Assembly: GCF_003797765.1 (NCBI RefSeq)
Contig: NZ_RKMB01000010.1
Span: forward strand, 62,001-126,000
Source of the DNA: Ramlibacter sp. WS9
Lineage (GTDB): Bacteria > Pseudomonadota > Gammaproteobacteria > Burkholderiales > Burkholderiaceae_C
DNA length: 64,000 nt
Direction of reading: 5' to 3'
In this document: in pieces, positions 34,724 to 42,807 of the stretch
Layout: every line of letters begins with the position of its first letter
How positions within the stretch are numbered: the stretch's first letter is position 1
Notes under the pieces: generated by a model
Told to the model about the DNA's origin: nothing
Databases searched by the model: none
The model's input: only the letters and a program-made list of their open reading frames with translations
Position numbers and translations under genes: made by a program

Positions 34724-35304
34724 GCGGCCGCTCTTGCCGTTGTCAGTGCTTTGGCCCACCAGGCGATGTCGTCGAGCATTGCGGTCGCGGACTGCCCCAG
34801 GTGTGGATAGTCGTCGAAGCTCTTGCCTTGCTGCAAGAGGCCAATGAACTCGACCATGCCGACGTGAACCGCATTGCGCACCGGCGCCATCTGCAGTTCG
34901 ACGGCCACCAGCCGCAGCTGCTCGATGGCGCGTGCCGCACCGACGCCGCCATAACCCACGAAGCCGATCGGCTTGCGGTGAAATTCCTTGAAGGCATAGT
35001 CGAACGCGTTCTTCAGGACGGCGCTCGGGCCATGGTTGTACTCGGGCGTGACCACGATGAGGCCATCGAGCGTGGCGATCTTGTCGGCCCAGCGTCGTGC
35101 GGCTTCGTTCTTGGCCGGCGCATAGGCCAGTGGCAGCGCCTCGTTGAAGAAGGGCAGGGGGTGATCGCGCAGATCGATCAATTCGAAGCTGAGGTCGGTG
35201 CGCTTGTTGGCAATGTCGCGAATCCAGTGCGCGGGCTTTTCGCCGAAGCGGCCTTCGCGGGTCGAACCGATGACGATGCCGATGCGGGGTTGTGCTGAGG
35301 TCAT
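34720..35304 (-). CDS. NADPH-dependent FMN reductase family protein 2
   Basis: 194 residues from ATG 35304 behind a CAGGAG site; the longer frame is discarded. IGIVIGSTREGRFGEKPAHW is the phosphate-binding loop and TPEYNHGPSAVLKNAFDYA the family signature. It reduces FMN or small quinones with NADPH. Unlike its homologue at 21807 it has the standard YNHG motif (the other reads YNFG). Located between DoxX and pirin genes, a set often induced by electrophiles or quinones (inference). Confidence 0.9.
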   Translation of the reverse strand: MTSAQPRIGIVIGSTREGRFGEKPAHWIRDIANKRTDLSFELIDLRDHPLPFFNEALPLAYAPAKNEAARRWADKIATLDGLIVVTPEYNHGPSAVLKNAFDYAFKEFHRKPIGFVGYGGVGAARAIEQLRLVAVELQMAPVRNAVHVGMVEFIGLLQQGKSFDDYPHLGQSATAMLDDIAWWAKALTTARAAA

Positions 35305-35378
35305 GAGGTGCTCCTGAATAGAGTAAGGGTGGGGAAGTGACTGGTGGGCAAAGAGAGGGGGCGCAGGCAACGCCTGGG

Positions 35379-35762
35379 TCAGCGCGCTGCCGCCATCAGA
35401 GAGACGGGGCGCAATCGCCAGGCCACGAAGGCGGCCAGAGCACCCAGTACCAGGGCCGGCAAGGGATTGCCGCCGATCAGAAAGAGATGCGTTGCCACTC
35501 CCCCGACCATGGTTGCGAACAGCAAGGCGCCCCCGAAGAAGCCCGTCGCGGGTACGAGGATGAGGACAGCGCCCACGATTTCGACGAAACCGGTGACCAG
35601 GCGAAACCACTGGCCGACGCCGATGGCTTCGAACACCTGGACCATCTGTGGCGCGCCGGTCAGCTTGGCGAATCCGGCTGCGCCGAAAGCCAGCGCGAGA
35701 AGAATGCGGATGCCCCAGACAACGCGGCGTTGTGTTTTAGAGAGCGGCGATGAGGTGATCAT
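35379..35762 (-). CDS. DoxX-family membrane protein 2
   Basis: 127 residues from ATG 35762, four membrane helices; WGIRILLALAFGAAGFAKLTGAPQMVQ and VTGFVEIVGAVLILVPATG are typical of small DoxX-like proteins. First gene of an operon with an FMN reductase and a pirin. The promoter at 35820-35876 matches exactly the one before the reductase/SDR operon at 39391. Function probably in redox homeostasis at the inner membrane, not proven. Confidence 0.85.
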   Translation of the reverse strand: MITSSPLSKTQRRVVWGIRILLALAFGAAGFAKLTGAPQMVQVFEAIGVGQWFRLVTGFVEIVGAVLILVPATGFFGGALLFATMVGGVATHLFLIGGNPLPALVLGALAAFVAWRLRPVSLMAAAR

Positions 35763-35819
35763 TTTCGATGTCCTGTTGTTGGTTGTTTGGATTGATCGGT
35801 GTCTGAAACCGATGAACGA

Positions 35820-35876
35820 AGGATAGGATCGACGCCACTCACCGACTAGACGGTGCAATCGGATTTCACCCGTCCA
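35820..35876 (-). promoter_or_regulatory. Second LysR-type operator and promoter, copy A (DoxX operon)
   Basis: GACTAGAC (35844-35851), 19 bases, CGTCCA (35871-35876), then TTTTTC. On the reverse strand the -10 is TATCCT (35820-35825), exactly 24 bp from the first element as in copy B at 39391-39447. The -35 is poor and overlaps the operator, which fits an activator-dependent promoter. Confidence 0.7.
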
Positions 35877-35912
35877 TTTTTCCTGGCAATCCGCACCAAC
35901 CGCATGCCGGAC

Positions 35913-36680
35913 TCAGAGGAACATGCCGCCCGAGGCCTCGATTCGCTGCGCATTGACCCACCGGTGGGTATCGGATAGCAGCGCGGCGATCATCGGGCCG
36001 ATGTCATCGGGCACGCCTGCGCGGCCGAGCGCGGTCTGGCTGGCGATCATGTTGTTCAGATTCGCGTTGTCGCGCACCGCGCCGCCGCCGAAGTCCGTTT
36101 CGATGGCGCCCGGCGCGACGGTATTGACGGCGATGCCCCGTGGCCCCAGTTCCTTGGCCAGGTACCGCGTGAGGACCTCGATGCCGCCTTTCATCATCGC
36201 GTACGCGGCGTAACCCGGAAGCGAGAAGCGTGTCAGTCCACTCGAGAGATTCACGATACGGCCGCCGTCGGCAATGACGGGCAGCAACGACTGGGTGAGG
36301 AAGAAGACGCCCTTCAGGTGCACAGCCATCAGCTGGTCGAACATCTCTTCAGTGCTCTGGGAGAAGGGGGCCGCTAGCCCCACGCCGGCATTGTTGACGA
36401 GAAAGTCGATTTGTTCGCGGGACCAGCTCGCCATCAGGCTTTCGCGCAGGCGACCGACAAACGCCGGGAAGGAGGCAGTGTCGGAGGTATCCAGCTGGAT
36501 CGCGGCCGCCTTCCTGCCGTGCCGCTCGACCTCGCGCACCACTTCGAGCGCCTTGGCCGCCTGTCCACGGTAGGTGATCACGACGTCGACGCCGGCCTGC
36601 GCGAGGGCCAAGGCGGTACTGCGGCCGAGCCCTCGGCTTGCGCCGGTCACCAGCGCAATCTTGCTTGTATTTGGGGTCAC
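35913..36680 (-). CDS. Short-chain dehydrogenase/reductase (SDR) A
   Basis: 255 residues, classical SDR. ALVTGASRGLGRSTA is the NAD(P) loop, VNNAGVG the stabilising motif and YAAYAMMKGGIE carries the YxxxK pair, here with Ser-Ser upstream (NLSSGL). The TYRGQAAK stretch suggests NADP preference. Substrate unknown. Last gene of the five-gene leftward operon that begins at 39339 and is probably under operator copy B. Confidence 0.88.
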   Translation of the reverse strand: MTPNTSKIALVTGASRGLGRSTALALAQAGVDVVITYRGQAAKALEVVREVERHGRKAAAIQLDTSDTASFPAFVGRLRESLMASWSREQIDFLVNNAGVGLAAPFSQSTEEMFDQLMAVHLKGVFFLTQSLLPVIADGGRIVNLSSGLTRFSLPGYAAYAMMKGGIEVLTRYLAKELGPRGIAVNTVAPGAIETDFGGGAVRDNANLNNMIASQTALGRAGVPDDIGPMIAALLSDTHRWVNAQRIEASGGMFL

Positions 36681-36698
36681 GTTGTGTCCTTGTTGTGC

Positions 36699-37460
36699 TC
36701 ACCAGACGGCCATGCCGCCGTCGACCTTGATGTCGATACCGGTCACGAAAGAGCTCTCGTCCGATGCAAGAAAAACCGCCACGTTGGCGACTTCACCGGG
36801 CTTGCCGAGGCGCCCGAGCAAGGTTTTGCCCAGCATGTAGTCGGCCCATTCCTTGTCCTTCAACTGCTCGCGTGTCTGCGTCGTCTCAATGACGCCGGGC
36901 GAGATCGAATTGGCACGCATGCCATATTCGCGGCCCTCCATCGCCAACTGCTTGGTCATGCCGATGATCCCCATCTTGGCGGTGGCGTGGGCCAGGCCGC
37001 CCAGCGTGCGGAAGACGCGCCAACCGGTCAGCGAGGCCGTGTTGACAATCGTTCCACCGCTGCTTTTCAGATGCGGCCACGCAGCCTTCGTCATGAAGAA
37101 AACGATGTCGACCTCGTCGCGCGTGTTCCGGCGCCACTCTTCTTCGGTGATGTCTTCGATCCAGTTGAAGTGGGCCATCGCGGCGTTGTTGAACAGCACG
37201 TCGATGCGGCCATATTCGCCGACGGCGAAGTCCGCAAGCGCCTGGCAGCCGGCCATCGTCGTGAGATCGGCGGGCGCCAGCGAGACCATCCGTCCCCCGG
37301 CCGCCGCGACGAGCTCGACTGTCTCCTCGGCCGCGGCTGCGTTGGTATCGCACCCGACGACCCACGCTCCTTCTTCCGCGAAGCGCAGTGCCGCCGCACG
37401 CCCGATGCTGCCGCCGGTGCCTGTGATGACGCAGACCTTGTCTTGCAATCGCCCTTTCAT
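36699..37460 (-). CDS. Short-chain dehydrogenase/reductase (SDR) B
   Basis: 253 residues. VITGTGGSIGRAAALRFAEEG (cofactor loop), FNNAAMAHF, NTASLTG and the YxxxK position replaced by HATAKMGIIGMTKQ, so the usual active-site Tyr reads His-Ala-Thr-Ala-Lys: the catalytic tyrosine seems absent. This could be a divergent or inactive SDR. The start overlaps the stop of the SnoaL-like gene by ATGA. Substrate unknown. Confidence 0.85.
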   Translation of the reverse strand: MKGRLQDKVCVITGTGGSIGRAAALRFAEEGAWVVGCDTNAAAAEETVELVAAAGGRMVSLAPADLTTMAGCQALADFAVGEYGRIDVLFNNAAMAHFNWIEDITEEEWRRNTRDEVDIVFFMTKAAWPHLKSSGGTIVNTASLTGWRVFRTLGGLAHATAKMGIIGMTKQLAMEGREYGMRANSISPGVIETTQTREQLKDKEWADYMLGKTLLGRLGKPGEVANVAVFLASDESSFVTGIDIKVDGGMAVW

Positions 37461-37903
37461 GATGCGGCGGGATCCTTGCCGTCATGGAACTGCACACCGC
37501 TCATCGCGGCGGCGAACGCTAACGGGTTCCAGTACTCGCGGTAGTTGACGATGAGGCCGTTCCGGAAGGTGACGAAGGTGGCGTAGCTCATCTCGTAGGC
37601 ATTTCCGTTGGCCAGGACGCGCCCGGAGGCGCTCCACTCCGCGATGGCCACATTGGGGTCGCTGGTCGAGTAGGTACGCAGGGCTGGGATGGTGCGCACA
37701 TCGATGACCGAGGGATAGTTGCGCAGGTATTCGTAGAGTGCCGTGCGGCCTTCCAGCCTGGCAGGCGAGCCTTCGGGGGCAAACGGGAATTCGGCGACGA
37801 CGTTCTCGTCGCACAGGTCGGTCCAGCCCTTCATGTCCTTGGCCAGAAACGTGTCCAGGCTGCGCCGCAACAGTTCGACGGCGGTGGGGGTGCTGCTCAT
37901 CAT
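37457..37903 (-). CDS. SnoaL-like (NTF2-fold) protein 2
   Basis: About 148 residues from the ATG at 37903 or 37900, both near a GGAG site. AVELLRRSLDTFLAKDMKGWTDL followed by VVAEFPFAPEGSPARLEGR and the RNGLIVNYREYWNP ending are typical of SnoaL-like proteins. Likely a small cyclase, isomerase or hydratase-like protein; the reaction is unknown. It is coupled by ATGA to SDR B. Confidence 0.8.
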   Translation of the reverse strand: MMSSTPTAVELLRRSLDTFLAKDMKGWTDLCDENVVAEFPFAPEGSPARLEGRTALYEYLRNYPSVIDVRTIPALRTYSTSDPNVAIAEWSASGRVLANGNAYEMSYATFVTFRNGLIVNYREYWNPLAFAAAMSGVQFHDGKDPAAS

Positions 37904-37939
37904 TGGCTCCAACGTTGATTTTTGGGGTAGGGGCGGGTG

Positions 37940-38686
37940 CTAACCCACCCGGTATTGCCCGCCATCGACCACCAGCGCCTGGCCGGTCATGAAGGCGGCG
38001 TCGTCGGTCGTGAGGAACAGAACGGGCCCGACGATCTCTTCCGGCTCCGCGAATCGCTGAATGGCTTGCGCCTGCCATGTCGCACGGCGTTGTTCTTCAC
38101 CCTGGGCCTCTGTAGCCACGGTGTGCGTCAGGCCAGGGAGCACCGCGTTGCAGGTGATGCCGTCATTCGCGACGTCATTGGCCAGGCCGCGCATGAAGCC
38201 GACGATGCCCATCTTCGAAGCGATGTAGTGGCTCATGCCCTTGACCGTCAAGCCGATCGAATTCGAAGAGATGCCGACGAAGCGCCCCCATTGGTTGCGG
38301 CGCATGCCAGGGACGAACTGTTTGGCGGAGAGGAATTGGGCGTCGAGATTGACCGACATGGTCTTGCGCCACGTTTCCAGGTCGAGGTCTTCGATCGAGT
38401 GGTTGGGGTAGTACGCGGCATTGTTGACGACGATGTCGACATTGCCGAAGGCTTGCTCCGCCGCTCGGGCAATGGCGGACCATCCATCCGGATCGGACAC
38501 GTCGGCCGCGACACCTACAGCGGCCGGCCCGATGGCCGCGACCGTTGCCGTGGGCGGCTGTAGGTCGACGGCGACGACCTTCGCGCCGCGGCTTGCGAGC
38601 GCTATTGCAATGGCGGCCCCAATGCCGCGCCCGGAGCCCGTGACAACGGCCACACGGTTCTGGTGAGTCCCCGGATTGGCCATCAT
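37940..38686 (-). CDS. Short-chain dehydrogenase/reductase (SDR) C
   Basis: 248 residues. VVTGSGRGIGAAIAIALASRG binds the cofactor, VAVDLQPP indicates NAD preference (Asp after the second strand), VNNAAYYPN and ISSNSIG with HYIASKMGIVGFMRGL give the Ser-Tyr-Lys triad. Probable NAD-dependent alcohol or hydroxy-acid dehydrogenase. Second gene of the operon starting at 39339. Confidence 0.9.
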   Translation of the reverse strand: MMANPGTHQNRVAVVTGSGRGIGAAIAIALASRGAKVVAVDLQPPTATVAAIGPAAVGVAADVSDPDGWSAIARAAEQAFGNVDIVVNNAAYYPNHSIEDLDLETWRKTMSVNLDAQFLSAKQFVPGMRRNQWGRFVGISSNSIGLTVKGMSHYIASKMGIVGFMRGLANDVANDGITCNAVLPGLTHTVATEAQGEEQRRATWQAQAIQRFAEPEEIVGPVLFLTTDDAAFMTGQALVVDGGQYRVG

Positions 38687-38694
38687 TGCCCCTG

Positions 38695-39339
38695 TTAGAT
38701 CTTGATGAAATTAGTTGCAGACAGCGCGCCGAAAGGAAGTTGGGCCAATCGGCCGCCAACGTCGAGCGAGCCCAAGTCCACCGGGAAGTAGCCGATCGCC
38801 TCGAGGATCTTTCGCACTTCGGCCTTCGCCGCGGCGTCATCGCCGGAGTAGAACTGGACGCGCTGGCCACCTGACACTTCAGGCTGCGCCAGAACCTGAA
38901 CATCGAGATGGTTGAGCGCTTTCACGACACGTGCGCCCGGCACGAATTCGCGGAAGACCTCAGTGGAGTGCCGCCCGCCCAGATCGATGGCCTTGATGCC
39001 GTAGGCAGCGAGCGGATTGGTCGGGTCCTTCGCGTCGGGCGAGTTGGGATCGAGGAACTCAACCGGATTGGTGCCGTCGATGACGATGCGCCCGTTCCAG
39101 GCCGGCAGGCTGCCCAGTGCCTTGGGGAGATCGATCCAGCGCACCGCGACCAGGACGATGTCCGCGCTTGCGGCTTCGGCGACGGTGCCCGCCTTGATGG
39201 TCGAGCCCAGTTCTGCAATGAGAGGGGCGAGCGACGCCGGCCCGCGGTTATTGGAAATCGTGGCGGAAAGGCCTTTTTTGGCGAGTGCCCGTGCCACGTT
39301 CGAGCCGAGGCCGCCAGAGCCGATGATGCCGATAGTCAT
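38695..39339 (-). CDS. NADPH-dependent F420 reductase-like protein (NAD(P)-binding)
   Basis: 214 residues. TIGIIGSGGLGSNVARALAKKG is the Rossmann loop, and NNRGPASLAPL supplies an arginine suited to NADP phosphate, as in NADPH:F420 oxidoreductase-type proteins (COG2085). Members in bacteria without F420 act as reductases of unknown substrate. First gene of a leftward operon with three SDRs and a SnoaL-like protein; the shared promoter-operator lies at 39391-39447, divergent to a LysR gene. Confidence 0.85.
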   Translation of the reverse strand: MTIGIIGSGGLGSNVARALAKKGLSATISNNRGPASLAPLIAELGSTIKAGTVAEAASADIVLVAVRWIDLPKALGSLPAWNGRIVIDGTNPVEFLDPNSPDAKDPTNPLAAYGIKAIDLGGRHSTEVFREFVPGARVVKALNHLDVQVLAQPEVSGGQRVQFYSGDDAAAKAEVRKILEAIGYFPVDLGSLDVGGRLAQLPFGALSATNFIKI

Positions 39340-39390
39340 GTGTTGATCCTCTTTGAAGTTGGTGTTCCGACATTGCGGTTGCGAGACAGA

Positions 39391-39447
39391 AGAATAGGGA
39401 CGCAGCCCCGGGGTGACTAGACAGCCCGAGCGTATTGGACTCGTCCA
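39391..39447 (-). promoter_or_regulatory. Second LysR-type operator and promoter, copy B (divergent to lysR at 39504)
   Basis: GACTAGAC (39415-39422), 19 bases, CGTCCA (39442-39447), then GTTTTC. The reverse-strand -10 is TATTCT (39391-39396), at the same 24-bp offset as copy A (35820-35876). It sits 56 bp before the LysR gene, which points to that protein as the regulator of both operons. Confidence 0.72.
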
Positions 39448-39503
39448 GTTTTCGTGTGAATCGGTAGAAGAGCCGCGAACGAGGTGCTGATAGGATTCGC
39501 GCC

Positions 39504-40424
39504 ATGCTCGATCTCAATGACATTGCAATGTTCGTGCAAGTGGTTCGCAGCGGCAGCTTTGCCGCGGCGGCGCGGCGTCTGGGTTTGCCATCCAACACGG
39601 TGAGCAGGCGCATCCAGGAGCTTGAGGAAACACTGGGAACCCGGCTGCTCCAACGCACCACCCGCAAGCTCACGCTCACCAGTGCCGGCGAAGCGTTTCA
39701 CGCGCGGTGTGCGGATGCGGTGGACGGTCTCACCGATGCGGGACACGAACTGATGACGGGCAGCGACGAGCCCAATGGGCTGGTGCGCGTCGCGGCGGCT
39801 GCGGATTTTTTTGATGTCTTTCTGATGGAGTGGGTCGCGGATTTTCTGGCCGCCTTCCCGAGGATTCGCCTGGATTTCGTGCTCAGTGACGAAAGGGTCG
39901 ACTTGATCGCCGAGCGGATCGATGTTGCCTTTCGCGGCGGGCCGATGCTCGACTCGGGTTTTGTGGGCCGTCAAGTCCTACCCAATCCAGGCGATGGCAT
40001 GGTAGCCAGCCCCGCCTACATTGCAGCCCGTGGCGCACCCGCCGTGCTGCAAGATCTGGTGGCTCACGACTGCATCACCTTCAGCCATCCCGGCGGACGC
40101 ATGACGTGGCGGCTGGCCGGGCCGGATGGTGTGCACAACGAGGTTCAAGTCACCTCGCGCTTCAGTGGCAATACGGCGCAGACGCTGCGCAAGGCTGCAT
40201 TGGCCGGGCTGGGAATTGCCGTTCTTCCCAACGCCATCAGCCGGCTCGACCTTGAATCGGGACTCCTTCTGCCGGTGCTGCCGCAGTACAAATGCACCGG
40301 CCATGGCTTGAATGTTCTCTACCCAAGTCGACGGCATTTGCCTCTGGCCGTGTCGGCGTTCATCGAGCTTGCCATCGAGAAGCTGAGAGCGTGGGACGCG
40401 GCACATACCTCGCGGAGCACGTAG
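39504..40424 (+). CDS. LysR-family regulator 2
   Basis: 306 residues. The N-terminal HTH (MFVQVVRSGSFAAAARRLGL, then SNTVSRRIQELEETLGTRLL) belongs to the CrgA/DmlR-like branch; the C-terminal substrate domain includes RVDLIAERIDVAFRGG. It is divergent to the F420-type reductase/SDR operon and probably controls it and the DoxX/FMN reductase/pirin operon through the GACTAGAC-N19-CGTCCA elements. Such regulators often respond to electrophiles or quinones; the ligand is unknown. Confidence 0.9.
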   Translation: MLDLNDIAMFVQVVRSGSFAAAARRLGLPSNTVSRRIQELEETLGTRLLQRTTRKLTLTSAGEAFHARCADAVDGLTDAGHELMTGSDEPNGLVRVAAAADFFDVFLMEWVADFLAAFPRIRLDFVLSDERVDLIAERIDVAFRGGPMLDSGFVGRQVLPNPGDGMVASPAYIAARGAPAVLQDLVAHDCITFSHPGGRMTWRLAGPDGVHNEVQVTSRFSGNTAQTLRKAALAGLGIAVLPNAISRLDLESGLLLPVLPQYKCTGHGLNVLYPSRRHLPLAVSAFIELAIEKLRAWDAAHTSRST

Positions 40425-40468
40425 ATCTTTTCGAAGCGCTGCGCCATTGAGGCGCGAGGTGGTGCTGC

Positions 40469-41749
40469 CTAGGCCCACGGAGTGCCAAAGCTCGAGGTGC
40501 GACTGCGGCTCAGGTCGAGGAGATGTCCGCGATCGATATCGGCCGGCGTGCTGACGCCGAGCATCGCGAGGTTCCTGTCGACTTCATCGCGCAACAATGC
40601 AATTGCGTGCGCGACTCCGGCATCGCGGGCGACGGCTGCGGCGAAGTTGAATGGACGGCCGACGAAAACAAGCCGCGCACCCAACGCGATGGCTTTGAGG
40701 ACGTCGCTTCCGCGCCGCACACCGCCGTCTAGCATGACCGGCATCGGCCCAGCAGCGCGCACGATTTCGGGAAGCACGCGCAAGGCGCAGACGGCACCAT
40801 CAAGTTGCCTTCCGCCATGGTTTGACGCGATGACCGCATCGGAGCCTGTGTCGCGCGCTATGGCGGCATCCTCGGGGCTCAGCACACCCTTGATGACAAG
40901 GTTGCCCCGCCATCGGCGGCGAATCCGGGCGATGTGCGTCCAGTCGAAGTGGTCTCGCTCCGAGAAATCGCGATCGACATTCCTCGCGATGATGGGGGCG
41001 CCACGCTCCGCGAATGAGTTCTCGAAGTGCGGCATCCCGTTGAGGAGTGTGCGGGCGAGCGTTCCGATCAGCCAGCGCGGCCGGGTGAGTCCGTCCCAGG
41101 CAAGCCTGAGGCTCGGCCGCAACGGGGTGGAAAAGCCTGCCCTGATGTTGTTCTCCCGGTTCCCGGCGACGGGAATGTCGACCGTGACGACGAGCGTGCC
41201 GACCCCGGCGCGCTCGATGCGGTCAAGCAAAGCGTCGATGCGCGCCGAGTCACCCGGCAAGTAGGCCTGGAACCAACTGTCGGGCGCCTCCCTCATGACC
41301 TTCTCGACCGGGGTGAGCGATGTTCCGCTCAGGATGAACGGGATGCCCGCGTGCGCGGCCGAGCGGGCGAGTACCAGGTCGCCTTCGTACGCCGACAAGG
41401 CAGCGATGCCCATCGGAGCGATGCCGAATGGCGTCGCGTACTCTTTGCCGAAGAGGGTGGTGCGCTGGCTGCGGCGCGCGACGTTGCGAAGCACGCGGGG
41501 AACAAAGCCCCACTCGGCGAACGCCTGCCTGTTGTCCCTGAAGCTGGTCCCCGTCTCCGCGGCGCCGGCGACATAGCCGAAGATCGCGCGGGGCAGCCTT
41601 GCCCTGGCAAGAGGCTCGAAGTCTTCCAGGGCCAGCACTCGGGCCAATGGTCCCGATGCGCGCGCACCGTTGAATGCCTTCCAGGCATTCGGGGCCTCGG
41701 GCTGGACCGGCGAATGTTCGGGCTGAGGCAACCCAAGTTGCGTGGTCAT
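40469..41749 (-). CDS. FMN-dependent alpha-hydroxy-acid dehydrogenase/oxidase
   Basis: 426 residues from ATG 41749, which overlaps the stop of the amidohydrolase gene (ATGA); a longer open frame is rejected. (L)-lactate dehydrogenase/glycolate oxidase/mandelate dehydrogenase family: FGIAPMGIAALS, FILSGTSLTPVEKV, WFQAYLPGD, VIASNHGGRQLDG with the catalytic His and Arg, and VMLDGGVRRGSDVLKAIALGA for the FMN phosphate. It oxidises a 2-hydroxy acid to a 2-oxo acid. The extended N-terminus (about 30 residues) lacks a signal. Second gene of the leftward pair. Confidence 0.9.
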   Translation of the reverse strand: MTTQLGLPQPEHSPVQPEAPNAWKAFNGARASGPLARVLALEDFEPLARARLPRAIFGYVAGAAETGTSFRDNRQAFAEWGFVPRVLRNVARRSQRTTLFGKEYATPFGIAPMGIAALSAYEGDLVLARSAAHAGIPFILSGTSLTPVEKVMREAPDSWFQAYLPGDSARIDALLDRIERAGVGTLVVTVDIPVAGNRENNIRAGFSTPLRPSLRLAWDGLTRPRWLIGTLARTLLNGMPHFENSFAERGAPIIARNVDRDFSERDHFDWTHIARIRRRWRGNLVIKGVLSPEDAAIARDTGSDAVIASNHGGRQLDGAVCALRVLPEIVRAAGPMPVMLDGGVRRGSDVLKAIALGARLVFVGRPFNFAAAVARDAGVAHAIALLRDEVDRNLAMLGVSTPADIDRGHLLDLSRSRTSSFGTPWA

Positions 41750-42636
41750 CGAGGTGCCCGTTCGAACCCGTACAGCTCGGACGGATTGTCGACAAGGATC
41801 GCGTGCTGCTGCGCGCGTGTCGGCGCCCACAGCGCCAACGTATCGAGCAGATCGTGGACGTGCATCATCGTCTTCCAGTTGGCGACGTGGGGCCAGTCCG
41901 ATCCCCAGACGCATCTCGATGGCCCCGCGTCCAGCAGGCATTGCGCGTACGGCACCGTATCTTCGTACGGCGGCTCCAGGGCAGACTGGCGATATGCGCC
42001 TGACAGCTTGACCCACCCACCATCACGGACCAGACTTACCAGTGTTTGAAAGTTCGTGTCGTCAACGGTCATGCCGGCAAGTTCGAAGTGGCCCATGTGG
42101 TCGACAACGAAGGGAACCGGCAGCTTCGACATTTCCGGGGCCAGGCGTGGCAACTGCCTGCCATCGAGGAGGAACTGAAGATGCCACCCCATCTCCTTGG
42201 CCAGCGCCCCATATTCGCGCAACTGGCTAAAGTCGATTCCTCCGCCATAGAGGTCGTTGAGCCGAAGTCCGACCACGCCGGCCGCCTTCGCGTCCGCGTA
42301 GTCGCTTTCCGGCAGCCCCAATGGCATGACAGCGATGCCGCGCAAGCGGGTGCGATTGCTTCGCAGCGTCTGGAGCATCAGCCGGTTATCGATGCCATGG
42401 ACGCTCACTTGCACCAACACGCCGTAGGCCATGCCCGCGGCGTCCAGCATGGAGAGGTACTGCTCGGCAGTTGCCGCCGGGGGCGTGTACGACCTGTCGT
42501 TCACGAACGGATATGCCGGAGGCAAACCAATCACATGGGCGTGCGTGTCGACTGCGCCGGGAGGCACCACAAGTCGCGATGAACGCCGCTGATCCTCCGG
42601 CGGGGCTGGACAAGGCGGTGCCACTGTGTGTTGCAA
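41746..42636 (-). CDS. Amidohydrolase family 2, LigI (2-pyrone-4,6-dicarboxylate lactonase)-like
   Basis: 296 residues from a TTG at 42636, six bases after GGAG. GAVDTHAHVIG gives the HxH pair, VVDHMGHFE the further His and CVWGSDWPHV the metal Asp, as in 2-pyrone-4,6-dicarboxylate lactonase and related TIM-barrel lactonases. It probably opens a lactone, which suits a pathway that also has GMC dehydrogenases (lactone formation) and an alpha-hydroxy-acid oxidase. The divergent region to the first GMC gene holds GntR-type operator sequence. Confidence 0.87.
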   Translation of the reverse strand: MQHTVAPPCPAPPEDQRRSSRLVVPPGAVDTHAHVIGLPPAYPFVNDRSYTPPAATAEQYLSMLDAAGMAYGVLVQVSVHGIDNRLMLQTLRSNRTRLRGIAVMPLGLPESDYADAKAAGVVGLRLNDLYGGGIDFSQLREYGALAKEMGWHLQFLLDGRQLPRLAPEMSKLPVPFVVDHMGHFELAGMTVDDTNFQTLVSLVRDGGWVKLSGAYRQSALEPPYEDTVPYAQCLLDAGPSRCVWGSDWPHVANWKTMMHVHDLLDTLALWAPTRAQQHAILVDNPSELYGFERAPR

Positions 42637-42688
42637 GGGAGTCTCCTAAGGGAAAACGAAGGGGTCGGCGTATTGACACCTCTTTGGG

Positions 42689-42731
42689 TTGTCCAATATT
42701 ATTAATGAAATTATTGACAATCATATTGACC
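42689..42731 (+). promoter_or_regulatory. Candidate GntR operators in the amidohydrolase/GMC divergent region
   Basis: Two AT-rich elements in an otherwise GC-rich sequence. TTGACAATCATATTGAC (42714-42730) matches the perfect palindrome at 59035-59053 (TTGACAATA-A-TATTGTCAA) at 15 of 17 positions. A CAATATTATT half lies at 42694-42703. They sit between the divergent amidohydrolase and GMC genes and could control both directions. The likely protein is the GntR/FCD regulator at 48272. Confidence 0.6.
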
Positions 42732-42807
42732 GATCTGGCTTGGTGTCAACATGAGCGCTAGTCCATAGCAACCGGGGCGCCGCGCCCAATACAACAGGAG
42801 ACAAGCA

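Noticed and set aside
34981..34992. CATAGTC word inside the second FMN reductase gene
   Set aside because: Only one half of the operator, within coding DNA and without the ATTTTGAATT or -35 block.
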